Below the pieces are notes generated by a model that had not been told where the DNA came from, did no database searches, and saw only the letters and a list, made by a program, of their open reading frames with translations. Shown here in pieces: positions 10,026 through 18,576 of a DNA stretch of 64,000 nucleotides (position 1 is the stretch's first letter; each line of letters starts with the position of its first letter). The translations under genes and the position numbers were made by a program. This stretch comes from Brachybacterium saurashtrense (GTDB lineage Bacteria; Actinomycetota; Actinomycetes; Actinomycetales; Dermabacteraceae): the NCBI RefSeq assembly GCF_003355475.1, contig NZ_CP031356.1, positions 2,852,001-2,916,000 of the forward strand. The letters run 5' to 3'.

Positions 10026-10076
10026 TTGACACGGAAACCACGCCTCCCTAGCGTCGACGATGACTTTCCGCGGAAA
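10026..10076 (+). promoter_or_regulatory. Sigma-70 promoter with palindromic operator for the aldo/keto reductase
   Basis: TTGACA (10026-10031) and TAGCGT (10049-10054) are separated by exactly 17 bases. Eleven bases downstream is the perfect 12-base palindrome TTTCCGCGGAAA (10065-10076). The half site CGGAAACC occurs both just after the -35 element and in the palindrome, fitting two MarR binding positions. Confidence 0.75.
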
Positions 10077-10131
10077 CCCGCGCCGTCCCGGCGCCGTCGG
10101 CCCGCCCACCGCACTCACCACGAGGAGCACG

Positions 10132-11097
10132 ATGACCACCTCCACCACCGCCCCGCGCACCCGACTCCCCCGCACCGACCTCGAGATCCTCCCGCTGAAC
10201 CTGGGCGGGAACACCTTCGGGTGGACCTCCGACCGCGAGACCTCCTTCGCGGTGCTCGACGCGTTCCTCGCCGCCGGCGGCACCTTCATCGACACCGCCG
10301 ACGTCTACGCCGCCTGGGCCGAGGGCAGCGAGGGCGGCGACTCGGAGACGGTGCTGGGCGAGTGGCTCACGGCCCGCGGGAACCGGGACCACGTGGTGCT
10401 GGCCACGAAGGTGGGCGCGAAGCCCTCGCACCAGGGCCTGGCCGCCGACACCGTCGACGCCGCGCTCGACGAGTCCCTGGCGCGCCTGCGCACCGACCAC
10501 GTGGACCTGTACTACTTCCACTACGACGACGAGGACGTCGCGATCGCCGAGCAGGTGCGGATCGCGGACGGCCTGGTGCGCTCCGGGCGCGTGCGCCACA
10601 TCGGGCTGTCGAACTACTCGGTGGAGCGGATGCGGGAGTGGTTCGAGGTCGCCACCCGCGAGGGCCTCACCGTGCCGGTGGCGATCCAGCCGCACTACAA
10701 CCTGCTGGCCCGGGCCGGGTTCGAGCAGGGGTACGCGGCGATCGCGCGCGAGTACGAGGTCGCCGTGCTGCCCTACTTCGCCCTGGCCTCCGGGCTGCTG
10801 ACGGGCAAGTACCGCACCGCGGCGGACCTCGAGGGCCGGGCCCGCAAGGGCATGGTGCAGGACCTCCTCACCGAGGACGCGCTGACCGTCATCGACGCGC
10901 TGGTCGAGATCGCGGACAGCCGCGGCACGGCGCCGGCGACGATCGCGCTCGCCTGGCTGCTGGCGAAGGGCGTGACCGCGCCGATCGCCTCGGCCAGCAC
11001 GCCGGAGCAGTTGCCCGCCCTGCTGGAGGCCACCGCCCTCGAGCTGACGGCCGACGAGGCCGCCGCGCTGGACCGCGCCTCCGCCCCCTTCGCCTGA
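10132..11097 (+). CDS. Aldo/keto reductase
   Basis: A 321-residue TIM-barrel NADPH-dependent oxidoreductase. Catalytic residues are visible in FIDTADVYAAWA (Asp, Tyr), LATKVGAKP (Lys) and DLYYFHYDDED (His). The C-terminal IASASTPEQLPALLEA contributes to cofactor binding. The GNTFGWTSD opening places it with actinobacterial AKRs of the YghZ/YajO group. CGAGGAG precedes ATG 10132. It is divergent from MarR, and a bidirectional hairpin follows the stop. The natural carbonyl substrate is unknown. Confidence 0.92.
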   Translation: MTTSTTAPRTRLPRTDLEILPLNLGGNTFGWTSDRETSFAVLDAFLAAGGTFIDTADVYAAWAEGSEGGDSETVLGEWLTARGNRDHVVLATKVGAKPSHQGLAADTVDAALDESLARLRTDHVDLYYFHYDDEDVAIAEQVRIADGLVRSGRVRHIGLSNYSVERMREWFEVATREGLTVPVAIQPHYNLLARAGFEQGYAAIAREYEVAVLPYFALASGLLTGKYRTAADLEGRARKGMVQDLLTEDALTVIDALVEIADSRGTAPATIALAWLLAKGVTAPIASASTPEQLPALLEATALELTADEAAALDRASAPFA

Positions 11098-11112
11098 TCC
11101 GTCACCGCGCGC

Positions 11113-11153
11113 ACCGGGGCCCGGCATCCGCGTGACGGATGCCGGGCCCCGGT
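11113..11153. terminator. 18-bp perfect hairpin between convergent genes
   Basis: Arms 11113-11130 and 11136-11153 are exact complements with a five-base loop, placed between the reductase stop (11097) and the opposing stop (11194). It probably works in both directions. Confidence 0.8.
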
Positions 11154-11193
11154 CTCTGCTGTGCGCCGCGGACGGCGCGGGAGGACGGTGCGG

Positions 11194-11772
11194 TCAGCGC
11201 ACCAGGCCGAAGCCGCCGGTCCAGGCGACCTTCTCGCCGACGGCGAGGGTGAGCTGCAGGAAGCCGATGGCCTCGAGCTCACGGGCGCGGGAGAGCGCGC
11301 CGGCGTCGACGCCTTGCAGGCCGCCCTTGACGACGAGGTCGACGAGGGCGCTCTTGGCGGCGTCGTCGTCACCGGCCACCAGCACGGTGGTGGTGAGCTC
11401 GCCGACGGTGCCGGAGGCCAGGGTGGCGGCGAAGGTGGTGTTGAACGCCTTGAGCACGGAGGAGTTCGGCAGCGCCTTCTGGATCTCGGCGGCGGCCGAG
11501 GAGGCGGCGGGGACGACCAGCTCGTCGAAGGTCTCGAAGTTCAGCGGGTTGGTGATGTCCACGACGGTCTTGCCGGCGAGCTGCTCGCCGCGGGTGGAGA
11601 TGATCTCCGCGACGGCCGGGTAGGGCACCGCGAGGACGACGATCTCGCCCTCGATCGGGGCGGAGGCGATCTCGCCGTGGGAGACGTAGGAGACGTTCGC
11701 GCCCGCGGTGGCGAACACGCCGCCGATGCTGTTGGCCATGGCGCCGGTTCCGATGATGGTCACTGCAGTCAT
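11194..11772 (-). CDS. NADPH-dependent F420 reductase-like Rossmann protein
   Basis: A 192-residue protein with a TIIGTGAMANSIGGVFATAG dinucleotide-binding loop and the KTVVDITNPL and SSVLKAFNTTFAATLA segments of the Fno/NADP-oxidoreductase coenzyme-F420-dependent family. Many small bacterial members lack proven F420 activity, so NAD(P)H oxidoreductase is the safe call. ATG 11772 is preceded by GGAAGGGC; the longer open frame starts inside the promoter at 11842-11870 and was rejected. Confidence 0.85.
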   Translation of the reverse strand: MTAVTIIGTGAMANSIGGVFATAGANVSYVSHGEIASAPIEGEIVVLAVPYPAVAEIISTRGEQLAGKTVVDITNPLNFETFDELVVPAASSAAAEIQKALPNSSVLKAFNTTFAATLASGTVGELTTTVLVAGDDDAAKSALVDLVVKGGLQGVDAGALSRARELEAIGFLQLTLAVGEKVAWTGGFGLVR

Positions 11773-11841
11773 GAGATGCCCTTCCCTGGAGGACCCTGGC
11801 ACCGTCGGTGCCGACGGGGTCCGCGGATGGTCGATGAGACC

Positions 11842-11870
11842 ATCATGGGCCCTTTTAGTTGAGATTTCAA
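11842..11870 (-). promoter_or_regulatory. Promoter with TTGA-N4-TCAA operator for the F420-reductase-like gene
   Basis: On the minus strand TTGAAA (11865-11870) and CATGAT (11842-11847) are 17 bases apart. The -35 overlaps the inverted repeat TTGAGATTTCAA (11859-11870), and a second 7-bp inverted repeat GATGGTC/GACCATC spans 11826-11844 over the -10. A MarR/HxlR-type repressor is plausible. Confidence 0.6.
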
Positions 11871-11992
11871 GCATTACGGGGGAGAGGTGTCACGCATCAC
11901 CTCGGTGCGATGAACTGCCCCGTGCGCCGCACGACCTGCAGGAGTAGCGTGTCGGCGCTCGCCGTCGGCCGCTCTTCGACCCCAGGATCCGC

Positions 11993-12778
11993 ATGCCCCT
12001 CTCCGACCCGCCCCGCGCCACGCCCTCCGACCCCTCCCCCGACGGGACCGCCCCCGCGGCCGCCCCTCCCGGGCAGCAGGTGCCCGGGCCGCACGGTCCT
12101 GCGGGGCACGTGCTGGACGCTCCCGCCTGGTCCGCCCTGAGCGGCGCCCACCGGCACCTGGCCATCGGCAACGAGCTGGTGCTGCGCTACCCGGAGGACG
12201 TCTCCCCCTTCGTGGGCGTGCGCGACTGGGACCACCCCGAGGTGTGGGAGGCGCTGATGGACGTGTTCGGGCACGACGCGACGGTCTCCGTCTCCCACGC
12301 GGAGCCGGAGCTGCCGGCGGGGTGGCGCACCGAGTTCTCGCTCCCGGGCGTGCAGCTGGTGCAGACCGACGCCCTCGCACCGCGCCCCGACGAGGAGGCC
12401 GTGGAGCTCGGCGCGGCGAACAGCGCCGAGATGCAGGCGCTCGTGGCCCGCACCAAGCCGGGCCCCTTCCTCCCCCGCACCCATGAGATGGGCCGCTACG
12501 TGGGCATCCGGCGGGACGGCGCGCTGATCGCGATGGCCGGAGAGCGCCTGCACCCGGACGGCTGGACGGAGATCAGCGCGGTCGCGGTGGACGAGGCGCA
12601 CCGCCGCCAGGGCCTCGCCTCGCGGCTGGTGCTGGACGTCGCCTTCCACATCCAGCAGCGGGGCGACCGGGCGCTGCTGCACGCCGCCGCGGCGAACACC
12701 AGCGCGATCGCGGGCTACGAAAAGCTCGGCTTCGCGCTGCGGCGCCGGCTCACCTTCGGGGCCGTGCGCACTCCCTGA
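11993..12778 (+). CDS. GNAT family N-acetyltransferase (FR47-like)
   Basis: A 261-residue acetyltransferase. The first 40 residues are Pro/Ala-rich and low complexity. The GNAT core lies in the C-terminal third: EISAVAVDEAHRRQGLASRLV is the acetyl-CoA pyrophosphate loop (Q/RxxGxG/A), and NTSAIAGYEKLGFALRRR is the C-terminal motif. The FLPRTHEMGRYVGIRRDG segment matches the FR47-like subgroup. An AGGATC ribosome site precedes ATG 11993, and a TAGCGT element at 11945-11950 may be the -10. The acceptor is unknown. Confidence 0.87.
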   Translation: MPLSDPPRATPSDPSPDGTAPAAAPPGQQVPGPHGPAGHVLDAPAWSALSGAHRHLAIGNELVLRYPEDVSPFVGVRDWDHPEVWEALMDVFGHDATVSVSHAEPELPAGWRTEFSLPGVQLVQTDALAPRPDEEAVELGAANSAEMQALVARTKPGPFLPRTHEMGRYVGIRRDGALIAMAGERLHPDGWTEISAVAVDEAHRRQGLASRLVLDVAFHIQQRGDRALLHAAAANTSAIAGYEKLGFALRRRLTFGAVRTP

Positions 12779-12803
12779 CGGGGCGCGACGGGGCGCGACC
12801 GGC

Positions 12804-13337
12804 TCAGAGCCCCAGCGCCTCGGGGGTGCAGGTCTCCGCATCCACCAGCGCACCGCGCAGCGCGAGCCGTCCCTGCGCGTCGAGCACCAGCTCGGCGCCG
12901 TGCGCATCCTGGCTGCGCACGCTGTACAGGGCCCCGGAACGCTCCGGGGCGCCGAGGTCCCCGAAGCCGTGCTCGGCGAGCACGGGGTCCAGCCTCTCGG
13001 CGAGCGCGTCCCAGCCCTCGCCCCCGGAGACGCCCTCGAGCGCCTGATCCGCGTTCCACACCCCCGGGGAGTAGCGGCACGCGCCGTCCTCCTCCTGCAC
13101 GGTCCGCTGGTTCTCCTGCAGGGCCCACTCCGGCCCGGCGAGCTCGGCGAGCACGACCTCGGCCGCCGCGTCGTAGTGGGGCACGGCGCTCTCGGCGGGC
13201 AGCGGCTCCGCACTCCCGCCGCACCCCGCGAACAGCAGCAGACCTGCTCCCAGCGCGACGCCCCGCGCCGTGCGTGCCGGTCGATGGTGCTCGTCATGCT
13301 CTCCGCTCCCCCGTCGGCGCGCCGACCCGCCGCCCAC
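12804..13337 (-). CDS. Putative lipoprotein; N-terminus possibly disrupted by one-base frameshift
   Basis: A 177-residue frame with a lipobox LLLFAGC near residue 39 after VALGAGLLL, then a soluble domain with paired cysteines. As written, the only in-frame start is ATG 13337, which gives an oddly long polar leader. In another frame, ATG 13297 has a good ribosome site (GGAGAG) and begins [11 protein letters not shown]. Adding one base to the CCCC run at 13261-13264 joins this to the lipobox and gives a textbook signal peptide. A sequencing error or a real frameshift is likely. No known family was recognised. Confidence 0.6.
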   Translation of the reverse strand: MGGGSARRRGSGEHDEHHRPARTARGVALGAGLLLFAGCGGSAEPLPAESAVPHYDAAAEVVLAELAGPEWALQENQRTVQEEDGACRYSPGVWNADQALEGVSGGEGWDALAERLDPVLAEHGFGDLGAPERSGALYSVRSQDAHGAELVLDAQGRLALRGALVDAETCTPEALGL

Positions 13338-13353
13338 CGGCTACGGTCGGACC

Positions 13354-14469
13354 ATGATGCACAGTGCGACCTGGCCCGAGCCCCTGGCAGACGTGGACCG
13401 CAGCGACGACGCGTTGCGCGCGTGGGTCGCCGAGCGGATCCACCGGCTGGACGCCGACGACCGCCGCAGCGCCGACACCCATCTGGTGCGCCTGGACCTG
13501 CCCGAGAGCTGGGACATCCAGCTGTACCTCAAGGACGAGTCCACCCATGCCTCCGGCAGCCTGAAACATCGCCTGGCCCGCTCGCTGTTCCTGTTCGCGC
13601 TGGTGAACGGGCAGCTGGGCCCCGGGATGCCGGTGATCGAGGCGTCCTCGGGCTCCACGGCGGTGAGCGAGGCGCACGTGGCGCGGATGCTGGACATCCC
13701 CTTCGTGGCCGTGATCCCGCGCGGCACCAGCGCCCGCAAGATCGCGCTGATCGAGGCCGCCGGCGGGCACTGCCACGTGGTGGACGGTGCGGCGAGCATG
13801 AGCCGGGAGGCGCAGCGCCTGGCCGACGAGCGCGGCGGGCTGTTCCTGGACCAGTTCACCCACGCCGAGCGGGCCACGGACTGGCGGGGCAACAACTCGA
13901 TCGCCGTCAGCGCACTGTCCCAGCTGGAGCTGGAGCCCCATCCGGTGCCGCGCTGGATCGTGGTGGGCGCGGGGACCGGCGGGACCAGCGCCACCTTCGG
14001 GCGCCTGCTGCGCTACCGCCGCCTGTCCACGGCGCTGTGCGTCGCGGATGTGGAGAACTCCGCCTTCTTCGCCGGCTGGGTGGACGGCGACCCGGGCGTC
14101 ACCACCGCCCACGGCTCCCGCATCGAGGGCATCGGCCGCCCGCAGGTGGAGCCGAGCTTCGTGCCGGGCGTGGTGGACCGGATGATCTCCGTGCCGGATG
14201 CGGCCTCGGTGGCCGGCGCCCGCTACCTCTCCGACCGGCTGGGGCGCCGCGTGGGCGCCTCCACCGGCACGAACCTGGTCGCCGCCGCCCAGCTGATCAC
14301 CCGGATGCGGGAGCGCGGCGAGACCGGCTCGGTGCTCACCCTGCTGTGCGATCCCGGGGACCGCTACACCGACACCTACTTCGACGACGCCTGGGTCGCC
14401 GCCCAGGGCTGGGACCTCGCGCCCTGGCGGGAGGCGCTGGAGAGGATGCTGCCGCTGGGGCGGCGCTGA
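13354..14469 (+). CDS. PLP-dependent cysteine synthase/desulfhydrase family protein (Cds1-like)
   Basis: A 371-residue fold-type II PLP enzyme. [20 protein letters not shown] carries the Schiff-base lysine, [18 protein letters not shown] is the substrate-binding loop, and [15 protein letters not shown] binds the PLP phosphate. This arrangement matches the mycobacterial Cds1 L-cysteine desulfhydrase group, which releases sulfide, pyruvate and ammonia from cysteine, rather than CysK. A TACGGT element ends seven bases before ATG 13354, so the transcript is likely leaderless. Expression could supply sulfide or limit cysteine toxicity. Confidence 0.83.
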   Translation: MMHSATWPEPLADVDRSDDALRAWVAERIHRLDADDRRSADTHLVRLDLPESWDIQLYLKDESTHASGSLKHRLARSLFLFALVNGQLGPGMPVIEASSGSTAVSEAHVARMLDIPFVAVIPRGTSARKIALIEAAGGHCHVVDGAASMSREAQRLADERGGLFLDQFTHAERATDWRGNNSIAVSALSQLELEPHPVPRWIVVGAGTGGTSATFGRLLRYRRLSTALCVADVENSAFFAGWVDGDPGVTTAHGSRIEGIGRPQVEPSFVPGVVDRMISVPDAASVAGARYLSDRLGRRVGASTGTNLVAAAQLITRMRERGETGSVLTLLCDPGDRYTDTYFDDAWVAAQGWDLAPWREALERMLPLGRR

Positions 14470-14538
14470 GCGGCGGGTGCCGTCCGGGCGCGGGCCGCAG
14501 CCACCCCGGAACCATCGGGCAGCACCCCGATCCACCAC

Positions 14539-14579
14539 TTAGGCAAGCCTTGCCTAATCCGCACGGGGCGTCCTAGTGT
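14539..14579 (+). promoter_or_regulatory. Perfect DtxR/IdeR iron box overlapping the -35 of an iron-regulated promoter
   Basis: TTAGGCAAGCCTTGCCTAA (14539-14557) is a perfect 19-base palindrome matching the DtxR/IdeR consensus layout. It covers a TTGCCT -35 (14550-14555), 18 bases before TAGTGT (14574-14579). Fe(II)-loaded repressor would block polymerase, so the downstream gene should be induced by iron starvation. Confidence 0.85.
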
Positions 14580-14622
14580 GGCCGTCCGGCATCCCGCCGG
14601 CCGTCCACCACCGAGGAGCACC

Positions 14623-15015
14623 GTGCCACCGATCACCCCGCGTCACCTCCTGATCGGCGATGAGCAGGATCTCCCGCTGCTGCACGCGCTGCTGCGCACC
14701 CTCCCGGCGGACACCGAGGGCGAGCTCGTCCTCGAGCTGCCGGACGAGCGCCGCCCCCTGCTCCCCACCCCACCGGGAGTGACCACGCGCCACCTCGTGC
14801 TCGGGCGCGGGCGTCGGCGCGGCGATCGGGCGTGCGCGGCGCTCGAGGCCTGGGTCGAGGAGTGGCTGCTGGACGATCACCTCTCGGCCGAGGCGCATGC
14901 CGTCTTCGTCGGCCTTCCCCACAACCCGAAGGTCGCCGTGCTCTGCGAGCGCCTCGCGGCCCAGCACCCGACGCTGCACATGCACCGCCCCGGCCGCACC
15001 CACTCGGTGCGCTGA
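14623..15015 (+). CDS. Siderophore-interacting protein C-terminal domain-like protein
   Basis: A 130-residue protein starting at GTG 14623, seven bases after CGAGGAG. HLLIGDEQDLPLLHALLRTLP and GELVLELPDE match the nucleotide-binding C-terminal half (SIP_C) of siderophore-interacting flavin reductases; the FAD-binding N-terminal half is absent. With the iron box upstream it probably assists iron release from chelators or heme, but a half-SIP alone may not be a full reductase. After its TGA the same reading frame continues into a heme-monooxygenase-like sequence. Confidence 0.72.
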   Translation: MPPITPRHLLIGDEQDLPLLHALLRTLPADTEGELVLELPDERRPLLPTPPGVTTRHLVLGRGRRRGDRACAALEAWVEEWLLDDHLSAEAHAVFVGLPHNPKVAVLCERLAAQHPTLHMHRPGRTHSVR

Positions 15016-15285
15016 GCGCGCTGCAGCGCCCGGCGCCCCGGACAGGAGGCCGAGCTCGAGACGCGCTTCGCGGCGCGGAAGCACTCCGTCGACGGGGCAC
15101 CGGGTTTCGAGGGATTCGACCTGCTGCGCCCGGTGGCGGGCGAGGATCGTTGCTTCGTCCTCACCCGCTGGGCGGACGAGGAGAGCTTCCGGGCCTGGGT
15201 GGATCAGCGGGAGGCCCGGGACCCGTCCACCACGGTCTCCCGCGCCGAGGGCATGCTCGAGTTCGAGGTCGTCCCTCTCGACTGA
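15016..15285 (+). pseudogene. N-terminally truncated heme-degrading monooxygenase-like (ABM/HmoA) frame
   Basis: In the same frame as the preceding gene, directly after its TGA, 89 sense codons include ELETRFAARKHSVDGAPGFE, GFDLLRPVAGEDRCFVLTRW and an FRAWV segment, typical of IsdG/HmoA-like antibiotic-biosynthesis-monooxygenase proteins. The usual first 20 or so residues (M-x-VVKINAI) and any start codon are missing; the first in-frame GTG falls inside the core. It is either a pseudogene beheaded by deletion or the distal half of a TGA-readthrough fusion. The iron box upstream fits a former heme-iron acquisition role. Confidence 0.65.
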
Positions 15286-15389
15286 TCTGCGGTCGCCCCG
15301 CCCGAGGGCATCTCTCGCCGCGCCGACGGGCGGTGCTCGGCGCATCGGCCCGAGCGCACCGTGGGGGACGCCCCGCTAGGCTCACCGTC

Positions 15390-16139
15390 ATGGCCGCGAC
15401 ATCGCCCGTCCCGGCCCCGCCCGGGCGGCTGCGCCGGGTGGGGACCGTCCTCGCACTGCTCGCGGGCGCGCAGCTGCTCGCCGGTGCGCTCGTGGTGCTG
15501 CTCGCCGCGCCCGCCTCGGCCCTCCTCGGCATCGGGGCTCTTCTCGCGTCGCTCGCGCCCTGGGTGGTGGCCGCCGCGACGCTGGGTGCGCGCAGGCCGG
15601 GGCCGGTCACCGCCGCCGACGGCCTGACCCTGCTGCGGCATCTCGGCACGGCGGCGATCGCCGCGTCGGCGGTGCTGACCCTCGGCGGGGAGCTCTCCGC
15701 CCGCTCCTGGCCCCTCGCCCTGCTGTGCGGTGCGGCCCTCGCCTCCGACGCCGTCGACGGGCCCGTCGCCCGACGCACGGGCACCGCCGGACCCGTCGGC
15801 GCCCGGATCGACATGGAGGCCGACGCCGCCCTGGTGCTGGTGCTGTCCGTGCTCGCGGCGACCGTGGTGGCGCCGTGGGCGCTGGCGATCGGGCTGATGC
15901 GCTACGTATACGTGGGGGCGTCCTTCCTCCGGCCGGCCCTGCGCCGGCCGCTCGCGTTCAGCCAGTTCCGGAGGCTGGTGGGCGGGTTCCAGGGGGTGGC
16001 GCTGCTGAGCGCGCTGCTCCCCGTGGTCCCCGCGTCGGCGGCGGCCGCGGTGGTCGCCACGGCCCTCGTCCTGCTCGTGATCTCCTTCGGGCGGGACGTA
16101 CTCGGTCAGGAACGCGCGCAGCGGGCCGGAGTAGTCTGA
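15390..16139 (+). CDS. CDP-alcohol phosphatidyltransferase family protein
   Basis: A 249-residue integral membrane enzyme with about six helices. The catalytic signature D-x2-D-G-x2-A-R-x8-G-x3-D-x3-D is complete in SDAVDGPVARRTGTAGPVGA followed by RIDMEAD. The family moves a phosphoalcohol from a CDP-alcohol to a second alcohol in phospholipid synthesis; the acceptor (glycerol phosphate, inositol phosphate or other) is not readable. TAGGCT ends seven bases before ATG 15390, indicating a leaderless start. The small membrane protein at 16208 follows after 68 bases. Confidence 0.88.
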   Translation: MAATSPVPAPPGRLRRVGTVLALLAGAQLLAGALVVLLAAPASALLGIGALLASLAPWVVAAATLGARRPGPVTAADGLTLLRHLGTAAIAASAVLTLGGELSARSWPLALLCGAALASDAVDGPVARRTGTAGPVGARIDMEADAALVLVLSVLAATVVAPWALAIGLMRYVYVGASFLRPALRRPLAFSQFRRLVGGFQGVALLSALLPVVPASAAAAVVATALVLLVISFGRDVLGQERAQRAGVV

Positions 16140-16207
16140 AGATCGCGGCGGAGCCACCTGCCGCGGGCCCGGCGCCGCCCCTGCGGCGCCATGACGGGAG
16201 ACCTCGC

Positions 16208-16552
16208 ATGACGCTGAAGAACCCTCCGGCCGGCTACCCCGTGATGAGCGGGATCATCCTCACGACCCTGATCACCGCGATCGTCCACCTCTCCTTCGGC
16301 ATCCCCCTGTTCGTTCTCAACGGCGTGGGATACCTGGGCCTGCTGGTGCTGCTGTACGCGCCGCTGGCAACGCTGGAGCGGTTCCGGCCCGTGGTCCGCT
16401 ACGTCCTGATCGGGTACACGGTCCTCACGATCGTCCTGTACTTCGTCATGGCTCCGCTGATGGCCGTGGGCCTGCTGACGAAGGCGGTCGAGGCGGTGCT
16501 CGTGGCCCTGCTGGTCGTCGAAGCGAGTCAAGCACGCCGCACGACCCCTTGA
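16208..16552 (+). CDS. Small four-helix membrane protein
   Basis: A 114-residue, very hydrophobic protein with four predicted helices (GIILTTLITAIVHLSFGIPL, GYLGLLVLLYAPLATL, YVLIGYTVLTIVLYFVMAPL, AVEAVLVALLVVEAS). GGGAGA precedes ATG 16208. It lies 68 bases downstream of the CDP-alcohol phosphotransferase and may be co-transcribed. No family was recognised. Confidence 0.7.
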   Translation: MTLKNPPAGYPVMSGIILTTLITAIVHLSFGIPLFVLNGVGYLGLLVLLYAPLATLERFRPVVRYVLIGYTVLTIVLYFVMAPLMAVGLLTKAVEAVLVALLVVEASQARRTTP

Positions 16553-16688
16553 ACACGACTAACCACCGGGCGCGGTCCCCACGGTCCGGCGCCGCAGTGG
16601 ACGGCGCGCAGGATTCGGGCGGATCGCCGGCTCCGCCGAGTGCCGCGCAGTCCACCCGCCCCCGCGCCCCCGCCGTATGCTTCCGCGC

Positions 16689-17156
16689 ATGAGCACCCAG
16701 GAGATGCGCCTGACCCAGCACGTCGACGCCCCGATCGAGACCGTCTGGGCCGTCCTCACCGACATCGAGCACGCCACGGAGACCCTCTCGGGGATCATCG
16801 AGGTGGAGCCTCTCACCCCCGGTCCCTACTCCGTGGGCTTCCGGTGGCGCGAGGCCCGGAAGATGTTCGGCATGACCGCGAGCGAGGAGATGGAGGTGAC
16901 GGAGCTCGAGGCCCCGCACCGCACCGAGGTCACGGCCGTGCAGGGCGATGTCACCTACCGCACCGTGTTCACCCTCGCCGCGAAGCCGACCGGCGGCACC
17001 GAGCTGGTGATGCTGTTCGGCGCCTCCCAGCCGCCGCAGCGCGGCCTGAAGAAGCTGCTGGGCGCGGCGACCAGCCGCCTGGGCGCCTCCGCGACCCGGC
17101 GCATGATGGAGCAGGACCTCCAGGACATCGCCGCCGCGGCGGCGGCCCGCGCCTGA
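16689..17156 (+). CDS. SRPBCC family protein
   Basis: A 155-residue Bet v1-fold protein. QHVDAPIETVWAVLTDIEHATETLSGI is the typical first strand-helix pair, followed by the curved sheet and a long C-terminal helix (GASATRRMMEQDLQDIAAAA). TATGCT at 16676-16681 ends seven bases before ATG 16689, which points to leaderless expression; the earlier in-frame ATG at 16677 lies inside that -10 element. The ligand is unknown. This group is often annotated polyketide cyclase-like without evidence of cyclase activity. Confidence 0.85.
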   Translation: MSTQEMRLTQHVDAPIETVWAVLTDIEHATETLSGIIEVEPLTPGPYSVGFRWREARKMFGMTASEEMEVTELEAPHRTEVTAVQGDVTYRTVFTLAAKPTGGTELVMLFGASQPPQRGLKKLLGAATSRLGASATRRMMEQDLQDIAAAAAARA

Positions 17157-17214
17157 GCCGGCGGGCTGCCGACGGGCAGGGCCGGGTGAGCCGCTGACCC
17201 GTCGGCCACCGGCC

Positions 17215-18576
17215 TCACGCGAACGCGCTCACCCCCGTGATCGCGCGGCCCACGATCAGCGACTGCATGGTGTCGGTGCCCTCGTAGGTGTGCAGCGCCT
17301 CGAGGTCGCTGCGGTGGCGCACCACCCGGTTCTCCAGCAGGATCCCGGAGCCGCCCAGCAGGTCACGAGCGTTCGAGGCGATCTCGCGGGCGGCGCGGGT
17401 GTTGTGCACCTTGGCGAGCGAGGCCTGCTCCGGCCGGATCGTTCCGGCCGCCTCCAGCTCGGCGAGACGCACGCAGTGCAGCTGCATCGAGGTGAGGGTC
17501 TGCAGCATGTCCGCCAGGCGCACCTGCACGTGCTGGGCCTTCGCCAGCGGCCGCCCGAACTGGATGCGCGTGGTGGCGTGCTCGAGCGCCGCCTCGTAGC
17601 AGGCGGTCGCATGCCCGAGCGCGCCCCAGGCCACGCCGGCGCGAGTCGCGAACAGCACGCGCGAGGTGTCCTTGAAGGAGCGGGCGCCGGGCAGGCGCGC
17701 CTCGCCCGGGATCCGCACGTCGGTCAGGGTGATGTGGGCCTGGTGGATGGCGCGCAGCGCCACCTTGCCGCGGATCACCTCGGCCTCGTAGCCGGGCAGG
17801 GACTGGTCCACGAGGAAGCCGCTCACCTGGCCGTGCAGCTGCTCGTCGGAGGGGTCGTCGACCCGCGCCCACACCACCGAGAGGTGGCAGCCCGCACCGT
17901 TGCCGATCCAGCGCTTCTCGCCGGTGAGCACCCAGTCCTCGCCGTCGCGGCGGGCCACGGTCTCCAGCGAGACGGAGTCGGAGCCGTGATCCGGCTCGGT
18001 GAGGGCGAAGGCGGCGTGCTCGGTGCCGCGGGCGAGGGAGTCGCCCCAGCGCTCCTTCTGCGCCTCCGAGCCCAGCAGCATGATCGAGCGCAGCGCGAGC
18101 CCGCCCTGCACGCCCACCATGGTGCCCACGGAGCCGTCGATGCGGGAGAGCTCCATGTTCACCAGGCCGGTGGCGAGCGGGGAGAGGGTGCGGTGGCCGG
18201 GCACGTCGAGGCCGTCGGTGAGCAGGTCCAGCTCGCCGAGGCGGGCGATGAGGTGGGTCGGGTACTCGCCGCGGTCCCACCAGTCGTTGATCTGCGGGAG
18301 CACCTCGGCGGCCAGGGAGCGGGCGTCCGCCCACGCGGCGAGGTCCTCCCCCGCGACGTCCTGGAACACGGCGTAGTGGTCCGCGGCGGCGGGCAGCAGG
18401 GCGGCGGGCGTGGCGGCGCTCGCCTCCGGGGCGGTCACGACGGCGCGCTCGGTGACCACGCTCTCGCGGCGGTCCTCGAGCGGCGCGTCGAGGGTGCCGC
18501 CGAGCGGGACCTGCGCGCCGGCCGGGGCGGCGGGCTCCCAGGGGCTGGGCTGGGCGGTGGTGTCGGTGCCGGTCAT
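17215..18576 (-). CDS. Acyl-CoA dehydrogenase family protein (glutaryl-CoA dehydrogenase-like)
   Basis: A 453-residue flavoprotein for the first oxidation step of acyl-CoA degradation. AFALTEPDHGSDSVSLET and LTGEKRWIGNGAGCHLSVVW are the FAD-binding signatures; the catalytic Glu is in LHTYEGTDTMQSLIVGRAITG, the position used by glutaryl-CoA dehydrogenase-type enzymes. About 65 residues precede the core. The ATG overlaps the thiolase stop by one base (TGATG), so translation is coupled. Chain-length preference is unknown, and decarboxylating activity cannot be inferred. Confidence 0.88.
   Translation of the reverse strand: MTGTDTTAQPSPWEPAAPAGAQVPLGGTLDAPLEDRRESVVTERAVVTAPEASAATPAALLPAAADHYAVFQDVAGEDLAAWADARSLAAEVLPQINDWWDRGEYPTHLIARLGELDLLTDGLDVPGHRTLSPLATGLVNMELSRIDGSVGTMVGVQGGLALRSIMLLGSEAQKERWGDSLARGTEHAAFALTEPDHGSDSVSLETVARRDGEDWVLTGEKRWIGNGAGCHLSVVWARVDDPSDEQLHGQVSGFLVDQSLPGYEAEVIRGKVALRAIHQAHITLTDVRIPGEARLPGARSFKDTSRVLFATRAGVAWGALGHATACYEAALEHATTRIQFGRPLAKAQHVQVRLADMLQTLTSMQLHCVRLAELEAAGTIRPEQASLAKVHNTRAAREIASNARDLLGGSGILLENRVVRHRSDLEALHTYEGTDTMQSLIVGRAITGVSAFA

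Noticed and set aside
14578..14623. Upstream GTG at 14578 as start of the SIP-like gene
   Set aside because: It overlaps the TAGTGT -10 element and lacks a ribosome site; GTG 14623 has CGAGGAG at good spacing.
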